Source: Streptomyces alanosinicus
GTDB lineage: Bacteria > Actinomycetota > Actinomycetes > Streptomycetales > Streptomycetaceae
Assembly (NCBI RefSeq): GCF_014650595.1
Contig: NZ_BMVG01000035.1
Span: 1 to 64,000, forward strand
Length of the DNA: 64,000 nucleotides
Direction of reading: 5' to 3'
Under the pieces are notes generated by a model. The model was not told the DNA's origin. It worked only from the letters and a program-made list of their open reading frames with translations, and did not search any database. Shown piece after piece: positions 46,481-55,233 of this stretch. The translations under genes were made by a program, and so were the position numbers. The number at the start of each line of letters is the position of its first letter. Positions within the stretch are counted from its first letter, which is position 1.

Positions 46481-47491
46481 ATGACCGTTCTGCCGCTGCG
46501 CCCCGCCGCCCCCGAGACCGACCTGACCACCCAGCGCACCCTCGCACGGCGCCTGGTGCACCGTTCCGCGCTCGCCGAGGTGTTCCTCACCGACTTCCGG
46601 TCCGTCGACGAGCTCACGTTCCACGCCGCCGCCCAGCTGCCGCCGCGGCACTTCTACTACAGCGACCACACGACACGCGTCGCGATGCACGACCCGCTCG
46701 CCGTGTTCGAGGCCGTACGCCAGATGCTGCTGTGCGCGATGCATCTGCAGCACGACGCGGGCCCGGACACCAAGTCCATCACCGCCACCGCGTCCCTGGA
46801 GATCACCGACCCGGAGCCGCTGCGCCGCTCCGGCGCACTCGACCTGACCCTGCTCGGCGGTGTGCTCCTGGAGAAGAAGTACGAGGGCGCCACCTCCCGC
46901 GTGGTGCACCGGGTGCGCGTCCTGGTCGACGGCCGGGAGACCGGCGTGATCACCGTCGACACCGCGCAGCGCCCCAACGATGTGTACGAGAAGCTGCGCC
47001 ACAGCCACCGCACCACCCCGCCGCCCATGTCGGACACGCTGCCGGCCACCGGTGCCGGAGCTCTTCCGCCGGTGTGGCTGGTGGGCCGCGAACGCGCCGA
47101 GAACGTCGTCGTGCAGGACGCCCGCACCGAGGACGGCGCCCTGGTCACGGAGCTGCGGGTACCGGCGGCCCACCCGAGCATGTTCGACCACGCCCAGGAC
47201 CATGTGCCGGGCCCGGTGATGATGGAGGCCGCCCGTCAGGCGTCGCTGCTGCTGGCCGCCGACCACCAGGGCCTGTCCCCGTCCTCGTTCCACCTGGACT
47301 ACGTCAGCGCCGAGTATCTGCGCTTCGCCGAGCTGGACTCGCCGATCGCCGTGGTCACCCGCCTGATGCCGAACCCGGTCAGCGAGGGTCAGTGGACCGA
47401 GGTGTCCTTCGAGCAGGACGGCGCGGCCGTGGCCCGGATGCGGGTCCGTCTCGGCAGCGCCCTCGCCTCGGGAGGCGACGATGCGGTGTGA
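46481..47491 (+). CDS. AfsA-family gamma-butyrolactone/furan synthase
   Basis: A 336-residue double-hotdog protein. First repeat: ALAEVFLTDFRSVDELTF, AAQLPPRHFYYSD, DPLAVFEAVRQMLLCAMH. Second: HPSMFDHAQDHVPGPVMM and EAARQASLLLAADH. These are the AfsA/ScbA/MmfL hallmarks. The family condenses beta-ketoacyl-ACP with dihydroxyacetone phosphate, giving a phosphorylated butenolide. The adjacent KASIII, HAD, SDR and P450 genes supply all later steps, and an ArpA-like receptor lies at 62.9 kb. A hormone role is thus likely, though a building-block role is possible. Confidence 0.88.
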   Translation: MTVLPLRPAAPETDLTTQRTLARRLVHRSALAEVFLTDFRSVDELTFHAAAQLPPRHFYYSDHTTRVAMHDPLAVFEAVRQMLLCAMHLQHDAGPDTKSITATASLEITDPEPLRRSGALDLTLLGGVLLEKKYEGATSRVVHRVRVLVDGRETGVITVDTAQRPNDVYEKLRHSHRTTPPPMSDTLPATGAGALPPVWLVGRERAENVVVQDARTEDGALVTELRVPAAHPSMFDHAQDHVPGPVMMEAARQASLLLAADHQGLSPSSFHLDYVSAEYLRFAELDSPIAVVTRLMPNPVSEGQWTEVSFEQDGAAVARMRVRLGSALASGGDDAV

Positions 47492-47648
47492 CGCCCCCGG
47501 CGACCACGGCGTCGCGTACGGCGAGGGCTCGCCGGCCCGTCTCGCCGATCTGCTCGACCGGGACGACGTGCGTTCCGGTGGCCCACTCGTCCTGCTCAGC
47601 GCCGGCGCCGGGGTCACCTGGTCCGCCGCGACCGTGGAGGTGTTCTGA
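47481..47648 (+). CDS. 55-residue orphan KASIII C-terminal fragment
   Basis: A short frame starting inside the end of the AfsA gene (ATG 47481) and stopping 1 nt before the SDR start. Its last 24 residues read GGPLVLLSAGAGVTWSAATV plus a few residues, matching the C-terminal strand pair of FabH-type KASIII (LVLLxxGxGxTWxxA). The catalytic core is absent. It may be a remnant of a deleted KASIII or a retained coupled peptide; the closest full KASIII (44723) ends differently. The upstream region has no NxxxAS motif. Confidence 0.6.
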   Translation: MRCDAPGDHGVAYGEGSPARLADLLDRDDVRSGGPLVLLSAGAGVTWSAATVEVF

Positions 47649-47649
47649 C

Positions 47650-48462
47650 ATGGCTGTCCCGACCACCGCGGCGACGCCCGCTCCGCTCGCCCGCTCGATG
47701 TCCGACCCGCTCGACCTGTTCCGGCTGGACGGCAAGGTGGCCGTGGTCACCGGCGCCTCCAGCGGCATCGGCAAGCATGTGGCGCAGTTGCTGACGGCGG
47801 CGGGGGCGCGGGTCGCCCTGGCCGCCCGGCGCGAGGCGCCGCTGAAGGAACTCGCCGACGAACTGCCCGGTTCGCTGGCCGTGCCCTGCGATGTGACGCT
47901 CGCCGAGGACCGGGAGCGGCTGGTGCGCACGGTGACACAGGAGCTGGGGCCCGTCGACGTACTGATCAACAACGCCGGCCTCTCGGAGACGGTGCCGGCC
48001 GAGCAGCAGACGGTGGAGTCCTTCCAGTCGATCCTGTCGGTCAACCTGACCGCGGTGTTCGCGCTGAGCACCGCGGTGGGCACCGGGATGCTGGAACGCG
48101 GCCGCGGCTCCATCGTCAACATCGCCTCCATCTACGGGATCGTGGCCAGCGGCAGCCTTCCCCAGGCCGCGTACGCGGCGAGCAAGGGCGGCGTGGTCAA
48201 TCTGACGCGGGAGCTGGCCGCCGAGTGGGGTGCGCGGGGGGTGCGGGTGAACGCCGTGTGCCCGGGGTGGTTCTGGTCGGAGATGACCGAGTCGATGCTC
48301 GGCACCGACAAGGGCCGCGCCTGGGTGGAACGCCGCACCCCGATGCGGCGCGCGGGGCAGCTCGACGAGCTGAACGGTGCGCTGCTGCTGCTCGCCTCGG
48401 ACGCCGGTTCGTACGTCACCGGCACCGCGATCCCGGTCGACGGCGGCTATCTGGCGCTGTGA
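47650..48462 (+). CDS. short-chain dehydrogenase/reductase
   Basis: A 270-residue SDR: GKVAVVTGASSGIGKHVAQLL, LINNAGLSETV, IVNIASIYGIVASGS, then AYAASKGGVVNLTRELAAEW (Tyr and Lys), and PVDGGYLAL at the end. An N-terminal stretch of about 20 residues (PTTAATPAPLARS) precedes the fold. It could reduce the phosphorylated butenolide or a ketone in the AfsA branch, or act on polyketide intermediates. ATG 47650 follows the orphan KASIII peptide. Confidence 0.88.
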   Translation: MAVPTTAATPAPLARSMSDPLDLFRLDGKVAVVTGASSGIGKHVAQLLTAAGARVALAARREAPLKELADELPGSLAVPCDVTLAEDRERLVRTVTQELGPVDVLINNAGLSETVPAEQQTVESFQSILSVNLTAVFALSTAVGTGMLERGRGSIVNIASIYGIVASGSLPQAAYAASKGGVVNLTRELAAEWGARGVRVNAVCPGWFWSEMTESMLGTDKGRAWVERRTPMRRAGQLDELNGALLLLASDAGSYVTGTAIPVDGGYLAL

Positions 48463-48654
48463 GGAACGGCCGCGCGGGGCACATGTGCCCGCTCCGACGG
48501 ACACATCGCCGCGGGCCGAAGGTGGCATCGACGACTCCTCCGTCGCGGATCGTGCGACGGCCGGCCCGCTCCGTACAGTCCGGTCAACCGGCTTCCGGCG
48601 CGGCCACGGAAACGCGAGGAAACACGAAATGTCTTTCGGGAAGGACTACTTGTC

Positions 48655-49935
48655 ATGAGCGACAGCCAGCAGGCGACGGCGCCGCGGGGCGGTGCGGTCG
48701 GGGAGTTTCCGCTCGACATGTCCGACCCGGCGCTGCAGGCGGACCCCTATCCGGCCTATCGCTTCCTGCGGGACGAGCACCCCGTGCTGCGCGGACCGCT
48801 CGGCGCCTTTCTGGTCAGCCGTCACGCGGACTGCGAGGCGCTGCTGCGCGACCGCCGCATGGGCAAGGACTTCGCCAACTCGAAGTTCTTCCAGCAGGTG
48901 ATGGGCGAGGCCGGGGACGAACCGCCGCCGTTCCTCGGGCTCGGGCTCGACGACTTCGACGCCAAGCTGTTCATGCTGACCGACCCGCCGGAGCACACCC
49001 GGCTGCGCTCCCTGGTGGCGCAGGCCTTCACGCCCGCCACGATCGAGCGGCTGCGGTCAGCGGTCGCCGGGATCGTGGACGAGCTGCTCGGTGACCTTCC
49101 CGAGCGCTTCGACCTGATGGAGCGGCTCGGCACCCCGCTGCCGATCCGGGTGCTCGGCCGCATGCTGGGCATCCCCGCGGCCGACCAGGCCCGGTTCACC
49201 GTGTGGTCGACCGAGATCGCCGGGATGCTCGACCTGGACGTCGAGCTGCCGCCGGAGGCGGCCCGCGCCCGCCGCGAGGCCGTCGCCCAGTGCACGGACT
49301 ACTTCCTGGACCTGGCGCGGCGGCGGGCCGAGAGCGACGGCGGCGACGACCTCGTGTCCCAGCTCGTCCGGGCCCGCGACGAGGGCAGCGCCCTGACCAC
49401 GCAGGAGATCGCCGCGACCTGCGTGCTCCTGGTGGTCGCCGCGCAGGAGACCTTCTCGAACCTGATCGGCAACGCCGGCATCGTCTTCGCCCGCCACCCG
49501 CACGCCTTCACCCGGCTCGCGGCCGACCGGTCGGCCGCGGATGCCACGCTCACCGAGATCCTGCGCCTGGAGCCCGCGGCCCACCAGGTCGGCCGGATCG
49601 CCCTGGAGGACATCGAGCTGCACGGGCAGCGCATCGAGCGGGGCGACGCGGTGATCCTGCTGGTCGCCTCCGCCAACCGCGACGAGCGCGCCTTCACCGA
49701 CCCGGACGCCTTCGACATCGACCGCGCAGGACCCGCGCATCTGTCGTTCGGCCGCGGCATCCACTACTGCCTGGGCGCTCCGCTGGCCACGATGATGGCC
49801 AAGGAGGCGCTGTACGGGCTCACCGCACGGATCGACAGCCTGTCCCTGGCCGACGACAGCATCGCGTACAAGCCGGGGATGGGGCTGCGCGGCCCGGCCC
49901 GGCTCGACGTCGTCGTGGAGAGGAAGGCGGCGTGA
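48655..49935 (+). CDS. cytochrome P450
   Basis: A 426-residue bacterial class I P450. Heme loop LSFGRGIHYCLGAPLA (axial Cys), ExxR helix LTEILRLEPAAHQ, and an I-helix variant VAAQETFSNLIGNAG, where Gln replaces the usual Gly/His. HARADDPPEHTRLR-type segment TDPPEHTRLRSLVAQAF is standard. It would hydroxylate or otherwise oxidise the product scaffold, prenyl chain or butenolide. Its stop overlaps the UbiA start (TGATG), so the two are coupled; the promoter may lie in the 192 bp before it. No ferredoxin gene is adjacent. Confidence 0.93.
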   Translation: MSDSQQATAPRGGAVGEFPLDMSDPALQADPYPAYRFLRDEHPVLRGPLGAFLVSRHADCEALLRDRRMGKDFANSKFFQQVMGEAGDEPPPFLGLGLDDFDAKLFMLTDPPEHTRLRSLVAQAFTPATIERLRSAVAGIVDELLGDLPERFDLMERLGTPLPIRVLGRMLGIPAADQARFTVWSTEIAGMLDLDVELPPEAARARREAVAQCTDYFLDLARRRAESDGGDDLVSQLVRARDEGSALTTQEIAATCVLLVVAAQETFSNLIGNAGIVFARHPHAFTRLAADRSAADATLTEILRLEPAAHQVGRIALEDIELHGQRIERGDAVILLVASANRDERAFTDPDAFDIDRAGPAHLSFGRGIHYCLGAPLATMMAKEALYGLTARIDSLSLADDSIAYKPGMGLRGPARLDVVVERKAA

Positions 49936-50981
49936 TGGGGGCGCCCGCACGGCCGTCCGCCGGCCGTTTCCTGCTGCTGCTCGCGCGCAGTTGCAGCATC
50001 CGGTTCACCGCGTACTACTGGGTCGGCTGGGCCGTGGGGCTCGCCGCGAACGACCGGCTCGACGTGGCGTGGGCGCTGCTGGGTGTGCCGCTGTGGCTCG
50101 CGTACTGCGTGGGCACCGAGGCGGTCAACCGGATCGCCGACCGGACGGAGGACGCCGTCAACCGGCCCGAACGCACCGCGCTGTGCGAGGAGTTGGGCTG
50201 GGGCCGGCTGACCTCGGCGGCCGTCGTCTCATGGCTGGTGTTCGTCGCGATCGGTGCCGCGCTGACGTGGACCCACCCGGGCTTCGCGCTGCCCGCGATC
50301 CTGCTGGTCGACATCGGGGTGGCGCTCGGCTACTCGATCGGCCCGGCGTTCAAGCGCCGCCGGGTGCTCGCGCTGCTCGCGCTGACCGCGCCCGTGACCA
50401 CCCCGCTGGTCACCGGCTGGGCCGTGCACGGCACCGTGGACACGCTGCTCACGCCGGTGCTGCCGGCGGTCGCCGTACAGGCGGCGTTCAGCCTCGGCCT
50501 GTCCGGCATCAAGGACATCACCGATGTGGCGGGCGACCAGGAGATCGGCTACTCCAGCCTGTGGCTGGCGCTGGTGCGGCTGTGGCGGCCGGCCGCCGTG
50601 TACGCCCTGGTCGGCGCCCCGTTCCTGCTGGTCGCCGGATGCGTGGCCGGCGGTGCGCTGCCGCTCGTCGCGCTGTCCGTGCTGCCGCTGGTCGTCGTGT
50701 CGCGCCTGGTGATCACGGCCGCGTCCCGGGCCGCGGCGCCGGCCGACCGGGAGGCGGCCCGCGAGGTCATGCACCAGTACACCTTCGCCTTCCTCGCCCT
50801 GGCCCTCGCCGCCTGCGTCGCCACCCCGGCCGCGCTGGCCGCGGCGCTCGTCGCCGCCGGCTACTGGGCCGCCGCGTCGAAGGCGCTGCACTGGTCCGGC
50901 GGCCTGTCCCTGGCCCAACTGGGCCGCTGGAAGGACCTGTTGACCGCCGCCACGCCCGCTTCTCTCGCCGACGAACACTGA
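49935..50981 (+). CDS. UbiA-family prenyltransferase
   Basis: A 348-residue membrane protein with about nine hydrophobic helices. The first Asp-rich motif is NRIADRTEDAVN (NxxxDxxxD), the second KDITDVAGDQEIGY (DxxxD-type). UbiA enzymes transfer prenyl groups from diphosphates to aromatic acceptors. The downstream ACP, KSalpha, KSbeta and aryl-CoA ligase match the aurachin (auaA-E) set, where a UbiA enzyme farnesylates a 2-methyl-4-quinolone. IPP isomerase at 58.6 kb supports isoprenoid demand. Chain length cannot be read from sequence. Confidence 0.88.
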   Translation: MGAPARPSAGRFLLLLARSCSIRFTAYYWVGWAVGLAANDRLDVAWALLGVPLWLAYCVGTEAVNRIADRTEDAVNRPERTALCEELGWGRLTSAAVVSWLVFVAIGAALTWTHPGFALPAILLVDIGVALGYSIGPAFKRRRVLALLALTAPVTTPLVTGWAVHGTVDTLLTPVLPAVAVQAAFSLGLSGIKDITDVAGDQEIGYSSLWLALVRLWRPAAVYALVGAPFLLVAGCVAGGALPLVALSVLPLVVVSRLVITAASRAAAPADREAAREVMHQYTFAFLALALAACVATPAALAAALVAAGYWAAASKALHWSGGLSLAQLGRWKDLLTAATPASLADEH

Positions 50982-50997
50982 AGGAAGGCCGTACCTC

Positions 50998-51249
50998 ATG
51001 AGCACTGTGCACAGCACCGACGTCCGCACCGCGATCACCGAGATCTTCGCCACCGTCCTGTCGCTGCCCGGCGACCAGGTGACCGGCTCCGCCCATTTCT
51101 ACGACGACCTCGGCGGCGACTCGCTGCAGAAGCTGGAGGTCGTCGCGCATCTGGAGGCCGCCTTCGACTGCCGGCTGAGCAATGAGGAGGCCGCCGAGAA
51201 CGACACCGTCGACGCCTTCGTACGGCTGGTGGGCGAGCGTGCTGCGTGA
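50998..51249 (+). CDS. acyl carrier protein
   Basis: An 83-residue ACP. The phosphopantetheine Ser lies in FYDDLGGDSLQKLEVVAHLE (GGDSL), followed by a helix with FDCRLSNEEAAENDTVDAF. Acidic, as expected. It carries the growing chain for KSalpha/KSbeta. Preceded by AAGGAAGG; its stop overlaps the next gene. Confidence 0.95.
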   Translation: MSTVHSTDVRTAITEIFATVLSLPGDQVTGSAHFYDDLGGDSLQKLEVVAHLEAAFDCRLSNEEAAENDTVDAFVRLVGERAA

Positions 51250-52456
51250 GGACCGTGCCGTCCTGGACAGCCGCCGGGTGGTGGTGACGGGCCTGGGGCT
51301 CGCCTCACCGCTGGGCTGCGACGTGGAGGAGTTCTGGACGAACGTCACCACCGGCGCCGTCGCCACCGCCCTGGTCACCCGCTTCGCCACCGACGGCTAC
51401 CCCACCCGTCTGGCGGCCGAGGTGGCCGCGCCGGGCCTGAGCGACCCGGACCCCGACGTGCCGCGCAGTGTGCGGTACGTACGCCACTCGGCGCGGGCGG
51501 CGCTGCGCCAGGCCGGTCTCGGGCAGGGCGCCGTGGCCCGGGAGCGCGCCGGGATCGTGGTCGGCACCGTCATGGGCACCCGTCCGCACCTGGAGGAGTT
51601 GCGCCGCCAGGGCCGCCCGCTGACCCGGGGCGGACCGTGGGACACCCCGGGGCTGCTGGCCGACGACCCGGCCCGCACGTTCGGGCTGCGCGGTCCGCGC
51701 CAGGCGGTCGCGGCGGGCTGCGCCGCCGGCAACACCGCCCTCGCGCTGGCCGCCGACGAGATCCGTGCGGGCCGGGCCGACGTCATGGTCGCGGGCGGTG
51801 TCGACGAACTGTCCGAGGCCGTCTTCCAGTTGTTCACGACGCTGCGCGCCCTCACCCCGGACCGGGTGCGCCCCTTCGACCGGGACCGGCGCGGCATGCT
51901 GCCCTCCGAGGGGGCCGGGGTGCTCGTCCTGGAGTCCCTGGAGCACGCCCGGAGGCGCGGCGCCCAGGTGCTCGCGGAGCTGGCCGGCTGGGCGGTCGCC
52001 GCCGACGCCCACCACATGACCGCCCCGCACCCCAAGAGCGCGGGCCTGCTGCACTGCATGGCCGAGAGCCTGCGCGGGGCGGGCCTGCGCCCGGACGAGA
52101 TCGACCACGTCAGCGCGCACGGCACCGGCACACCCGCCAACGACGCGCTGGAGGCGGCGGCGGTCGCCGAGTTCTTCACCCCGTACGGCGCCCGGCCCGC
52201 GCTGTCCTCGCTGAAGGGGATGCTCGGCCACGCGCAGGGCGGGGCGAGCGCGCTGGAGGCGATCGCCTGCGTCCTGGCCGTCGGGCGGGGCCGGGTGCCG
52301 GGCAACCCGACGCTGGAGCACCCCGACGACGCCTGCGCCCCGCTCGACGTGGTGCGCGGTCCGTCCCGCGATCTGCCGGTGCGGGCCGCGCTCAGCAACG
52401 CCTTCGGGTTCGGCGGCAACACGTCGGCCGTGGTCCTGACCCGGTACGGCGGCTGA
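51239..52456 (+). CDS. ketosynthase alpha (type II PKS-like)
   Basis: A 405-residue ketosynthase: VVVTGLGLASPLGCDVEEF, nucleophile in AVAAGCAAGNTALAL (Cys about 161), and the two histidines in SAHGTGTPAND and KGMLGHAQGGASAL. Partners with the Cys-less KSbeta downstream, as in aurachin AuaB/AuaC. GTG 51239 overlaps the ACP gene by 11 nt; no better in-frame start precedes the fold. It would extend an aryl-primed chain by one or two malonyl units if the aurachin analogy holds. Confidence 0.9.
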   Translation: MLREDRAVLDSRRVVVTGLGLASPLGCDVEEFWTNVTTGAVATALVTRFATDGYPTRLAAEVAAPGLSDPDPDVPRSVRYVRHSARAALRQAGLGQGAVARERAGIVVGTVMGTRPHLEELRRQGRPLTRGGPWDTPGLLADDPARTFGLRGPRQAVAAGCAAGNTALALAADEIRAGRADVMVAGGVDELSEAVFQLFTTLRALTPDRVRPFDRDRRGMLPSEGAGVLVLESLEHARRRGAQVLAELAGWAVAADAHHMTAPHPKSAGLLHCMAESLRGAGLRPDEIDHVSAHGTGTPANDALEAAAVAEFFTPYGARPALSSLKGMLGHAQGGASALEAIACVLAVGRGRVPGNPTLEHPDDACAPLDVVRGPSRDLPVRAALSNAFGFGGNTSAVVLTRYGG

Positions 52457-52519
52457 ACTGCCGTAATCCACAGCCCAGTTGATGACACCTGGCGTCACGC
52501 CCAGGGGATGGAGGCGCCC

Positions 52520-53650
52520 ATGCCGAACCAGTCACTGCCCTCGACCGACGTGGTCGTCACCGCCGTCGGCGCGGTGACCGCCTGCGGCGCCTCGACCGCC
52601 GACCTGCTCGACGCGGTCCTGGGCGGCGCGGCGTTCTTCCGCTCCGCCCAGGTGCCGCTCGTCGCCGCCCCACTGCCCGTCGCACGGGGCGAACAGCCCG
52701 CCCAGGCCCGGGTGTTCGCCGGGCACGTCACCGGCGACCTCGATCTGACGGACACGGTCGGCGCACGCACCGCCCGCGCCCTGAGCCGCGAGAGCCGGCT
52801 GCTGCTGCACGCCCTGAACGGCTGCGGCGCCGGCCCGGTCGCGGACACGGAGCGCACCGGCGTCGTCCTCGGCACGCTGCACGCGGGCCGCGGCGAGTAC
52901 CTCGCGATCCATGACGCGGCGGGCGGCACCGGGGGCGTCAACCCGGTGTGGGGGCCGCAGACCGGCTACAACGCGCCGGCCGCGCAGCTGTCCATCCATC
53001 TCGGGGCGCGCGGCCCCAATCTCACCCTGTCGTCGGGCACCACCGCGGGCCTGGACTCCGTCGTCGTCGGGGCCCGGCAGGTGACGGACGCGACCTGTGA
53101 CACCGTCGTCGCGGCGGGCGTGGACACCCTGTGTCCGGCCGTCCTCGGCGACGACGACGGCACCGCCGTACCGGAGGGGGAGGCCGCCGCGGTCGTCGTC
53201 CTGCAGAACGCGCGGCACGCCACCGGCGCCCCCTTGGCGCGGGTGCTCGGCACGGCGCGGACCACGGCCGGACCCGGCGACGACCAAGCCGCGCTGACGA
53301 GCGCCGCGGACCGGGCGATCCGCGGCGCCCTCGCCGAAGCCGACCGGTCGCCCGCCGAGGTGCGGTTCGCGGTCACCGCGTCCGGCGGCGCACCGGCGGT
53401 GCGGCGAGCCCAACTCACCGCGATCACCTGCCTGTTGGGTGACTCGGTGCCGGTGTACGACGCGGCCGCGTCGACCGGTGTCACCGGCGGCGCCGACGGC
53501 ACCCTCGCCGTCGCCCTCGCCGTCGAGGCGCTGCGCCGGGGCGAGGTGCCGCCCGGCGCGCCCGAACCCGGCACCCCGCTCGCCCTGTGCCTGGCCGTGG
53601 ACGCGGGCGGCACCGCGAGCGCCGTGCTGCTCGGCGGGGAGGTGACGTGA
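52520..53650 (+). CDS. ketosynthase beta / chain-length factor
   Basis: A 376-residue KS-fold protein lacking the active Cys: the nucleophile elbow reads TLSSGTTAGLDSVV. The histidine motifs are also lost, with C-terminal PVYDAAASTGVTGGADGT in place of GHxxGxxG. This is the expected state for a KSbeta/CLF that sets chain length and stabilises KSalpha. ATG 52520 follows GGAGG; ATG 52508 is possible. Its stop overlaps the next start (TGATG). Confidence 0.88.
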   Translation: MPNQSLPSTDVVVTAVGAVTACGASTADLLDAVLGGAAFFRSAQVPLVAAPLPVARGEQPAQARVFAGHVTGDLDLTDTVGARTARALSRESRLLLHALNGCGAGPVADTERTGVVLGTLHAGRGEYLAIHDAAGGTGGVNPVWGPQTGYNAPAAQLSIHLGARGPNLTLSSGTTAGLDSVVVGARQVTDATCDTVVAAGVDTLCPAVLGDDDGTAVPEGEAAAVVVLQNARHATGAPLARVLGTARTTAGPGDDQAALTSAADRAIRGALAEADRSPAEVRFAVTASGGAPAVRRAQLTAITCLLGDSVPVYDAAASTGVTGGADGTLAVALAVEALRRGEVPPGAPEPGTPLALCLAVDAGGTASAVLLGGEVT

Positions 53651-55233
53651 TGGGCTCCGCCGCCGACGCTGTGGACGACACGGACGCTGTGGGAAGCGTC
53701 GAGCGCAACGCCGGCTGGTGGTACCTGGACCGGCACCTGAGCGGCGCCGGCGCCGACGCCCTGTGTCTGCTCTGCGGCGACGAGCAGCTCACCTACCGTC
53801 AGCTGCACGCCCTGGTCTGCCGGGTGGCCCGCGTGTTCACGGCGGCAGGGATCGCGCCCGGTCAGCGGATCGCGCTAGCGCTGCACGACACCCCCGACTT
53901 CGTCGCGTACGTCCTGGCGGCGCTGCGCGTCGGCGCCGTGCCCGTGCCCGTCGCGCCGCTGCTGACCGTCGCCGAGCAGCGGTATGTCGTCGCGGACTGC
54001 GGCGCGAGCGCCGTCGTCGTCGAGGACGGCGCGGGCCCGCTCGCGGCCGAGCTCGCCGGCGGACCGGACGGCGTGCCGCTGTGGTGCAGGCGCCCGGGTC
54101 CCGGGGCCGTGCGGTGTCTGCCCGAGGAGGCGCGGCGGGCGGCGCCGCTGACCGGCGTGGTGCCGCGCGCGGACGAGGACGTGGCCGTGCTGCAGTACAC
54201 CTCCGGCAGCACCGGCCGCCCCAAGGGCGTGGTCCATCTGCACCGCGGGCTGCTGGCGTTCCCCGAGGGCATCGTCCGGCACCTGGGCGTCACCCGGCAC
54301 GACCGGGTGCTGTCGACGGCCAAGCTGCCGTTCGGGTACGGCTTCGGCAACTCGCTGCTGCTGCCGCTGAGCGTCGGCGCGAGCGCCGTACTCCTGCCCG
54401 GCCGCGCCGAGCCGCACGCGGTGGCCGCGCTGCTCCGACGCGCCCGCCCCACGCTGCTGTTCGCCGTGCCCACCCTGTACGCGGCGCTGCTCGCGCTGCC
54501 GCGGGCCGAGCAGAGCCTGGACTTCTCCGGGGTGCGGCTCGCCGTCGCCGCCGGGGAGCCGCTGGGTGCACGCCTGTGCACGGCGCTGGCCGACCGCTTC
54601 GGCCTGGCCGTCGTCAACGGCCTGGGCGCCACCGAGTGCCTGCACATCGTCACGGCGACGCTGCCCGGCCGGGTCCGTCCGGGCAGCGTCGGCGAGAGCG
54701 TGCCCGGCTTCGAGGCGGAGGTCTGCGACGAGGCCGGCCGGCCGCTGCCCGACGGCAGCCCGGGGCGGCTGCGGGTGCGCGGCCCGAGCGTCGCCGACCG
54801 CTACTGGGGCCGGCCCGAGCTGACCGCCCGTACCTTCCGCGACGGCTGGGTGCACACCGGCGACACCATGGTCCGGGACGCGGACGCGGGCTGGGTCCAC
54901 CTCGGCCGCAGCGACGACGTCCTCAATGTGGGCGGCATGAAGATCGCGCCCACCGAGGTGGAGGACGCCATCGCGGCCGTGGACGGCGTCGAGGCGTGCG
55001 CCGTCGTCGGGGTGCAGGACGCCGACGGGCTGACCCGGATCGCCGCACAGGTCGTGCCGAGGGCCGGGTGCGCCGAGGGGCTGGCCGAGCGGATCCGGGC
55101 GGCGCTGCGGCACAGCCTGCCCGTCTTCAAACGGCCCCGCACCCTGCGCCTGGTGGACGCGCTGCCCACCACCACGACCGGGAAGACGGCCCGGCATGCG
55201 GTGCGCCGCCAAGAACAGGAGCCGGTGTCATGA
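53650..55233 (+). CDS. benzoate-CoA ligase family aryl-CoA/ACP ligase
   Basis: A 527-residue AMP-forming ligase: YTSGSTGRPKGVVHLHRG (P-loop), NGLGATECLHIVTATL (benzoate-type A5 box), RSDDVLNVGGMKIAPTEVE and PTTTTGKTARHAV (catalytic Lys). In position it equals aurachin AuaE, the anthranilate-activating enzyme placed with KSalpha/KSbeta/ACP. It probably loads the aromatic starter. It is the third ANL ligase of the cluster and more canonical than the one at 18127. It overlaps the thioesterase start by 4 nt. Confidence 0.9.
   Translation: MGSAADAVDDTDAVGSVERNAGWWYLDRHLSGAGADALCLLCGDEQLTYRQLHALVCRVARVFTAAGIAPGQRIALALHDTPDFVAYVLAALRVGAVPVPVAPLLTVAEQRYVVADCGASAVVVEDGAGPLAAELAGGPDGVPLWCRRPGPGAVRCLPEEARRAAPLTGVVPRADEDVAVLQYTSGSTGRPKGVVHLHRGLLAFPEGIVRHLGVTRHDRVLSTAKLPFGYGFGNSLLLPLSVGASAVLLPGRAEPHAVAALLRRARPTLLFAVPTLYAALLALPRAEQSLDFSGVRLAVAAGEPLGARLCTALADRFGLAVVNGLGATECLHIVTATLPGRVRPGSVGESVPGFEAEVCDEAGRPLPDGSPGRLRVRGPSVADRYWGRPELTARTFRDGWVHTGDTMVRDADAGWVHLGRSDDVLNVGGMKIAPTEVEDAIAAVDGVEACAVVGVQDADGLTRIAAQVVPRAGCAEGLAERIRAALRHSLPVFKRPRTLRLVDALPTTTTGKTARHAVRRQEQEPVS

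Noticed and set aside
44582-47617. Long minus-strand open frame opposite KASIII, HAD and AfsA genes
   Set aside because: Shadow of coding sequence; low-complexity composition and no domain.
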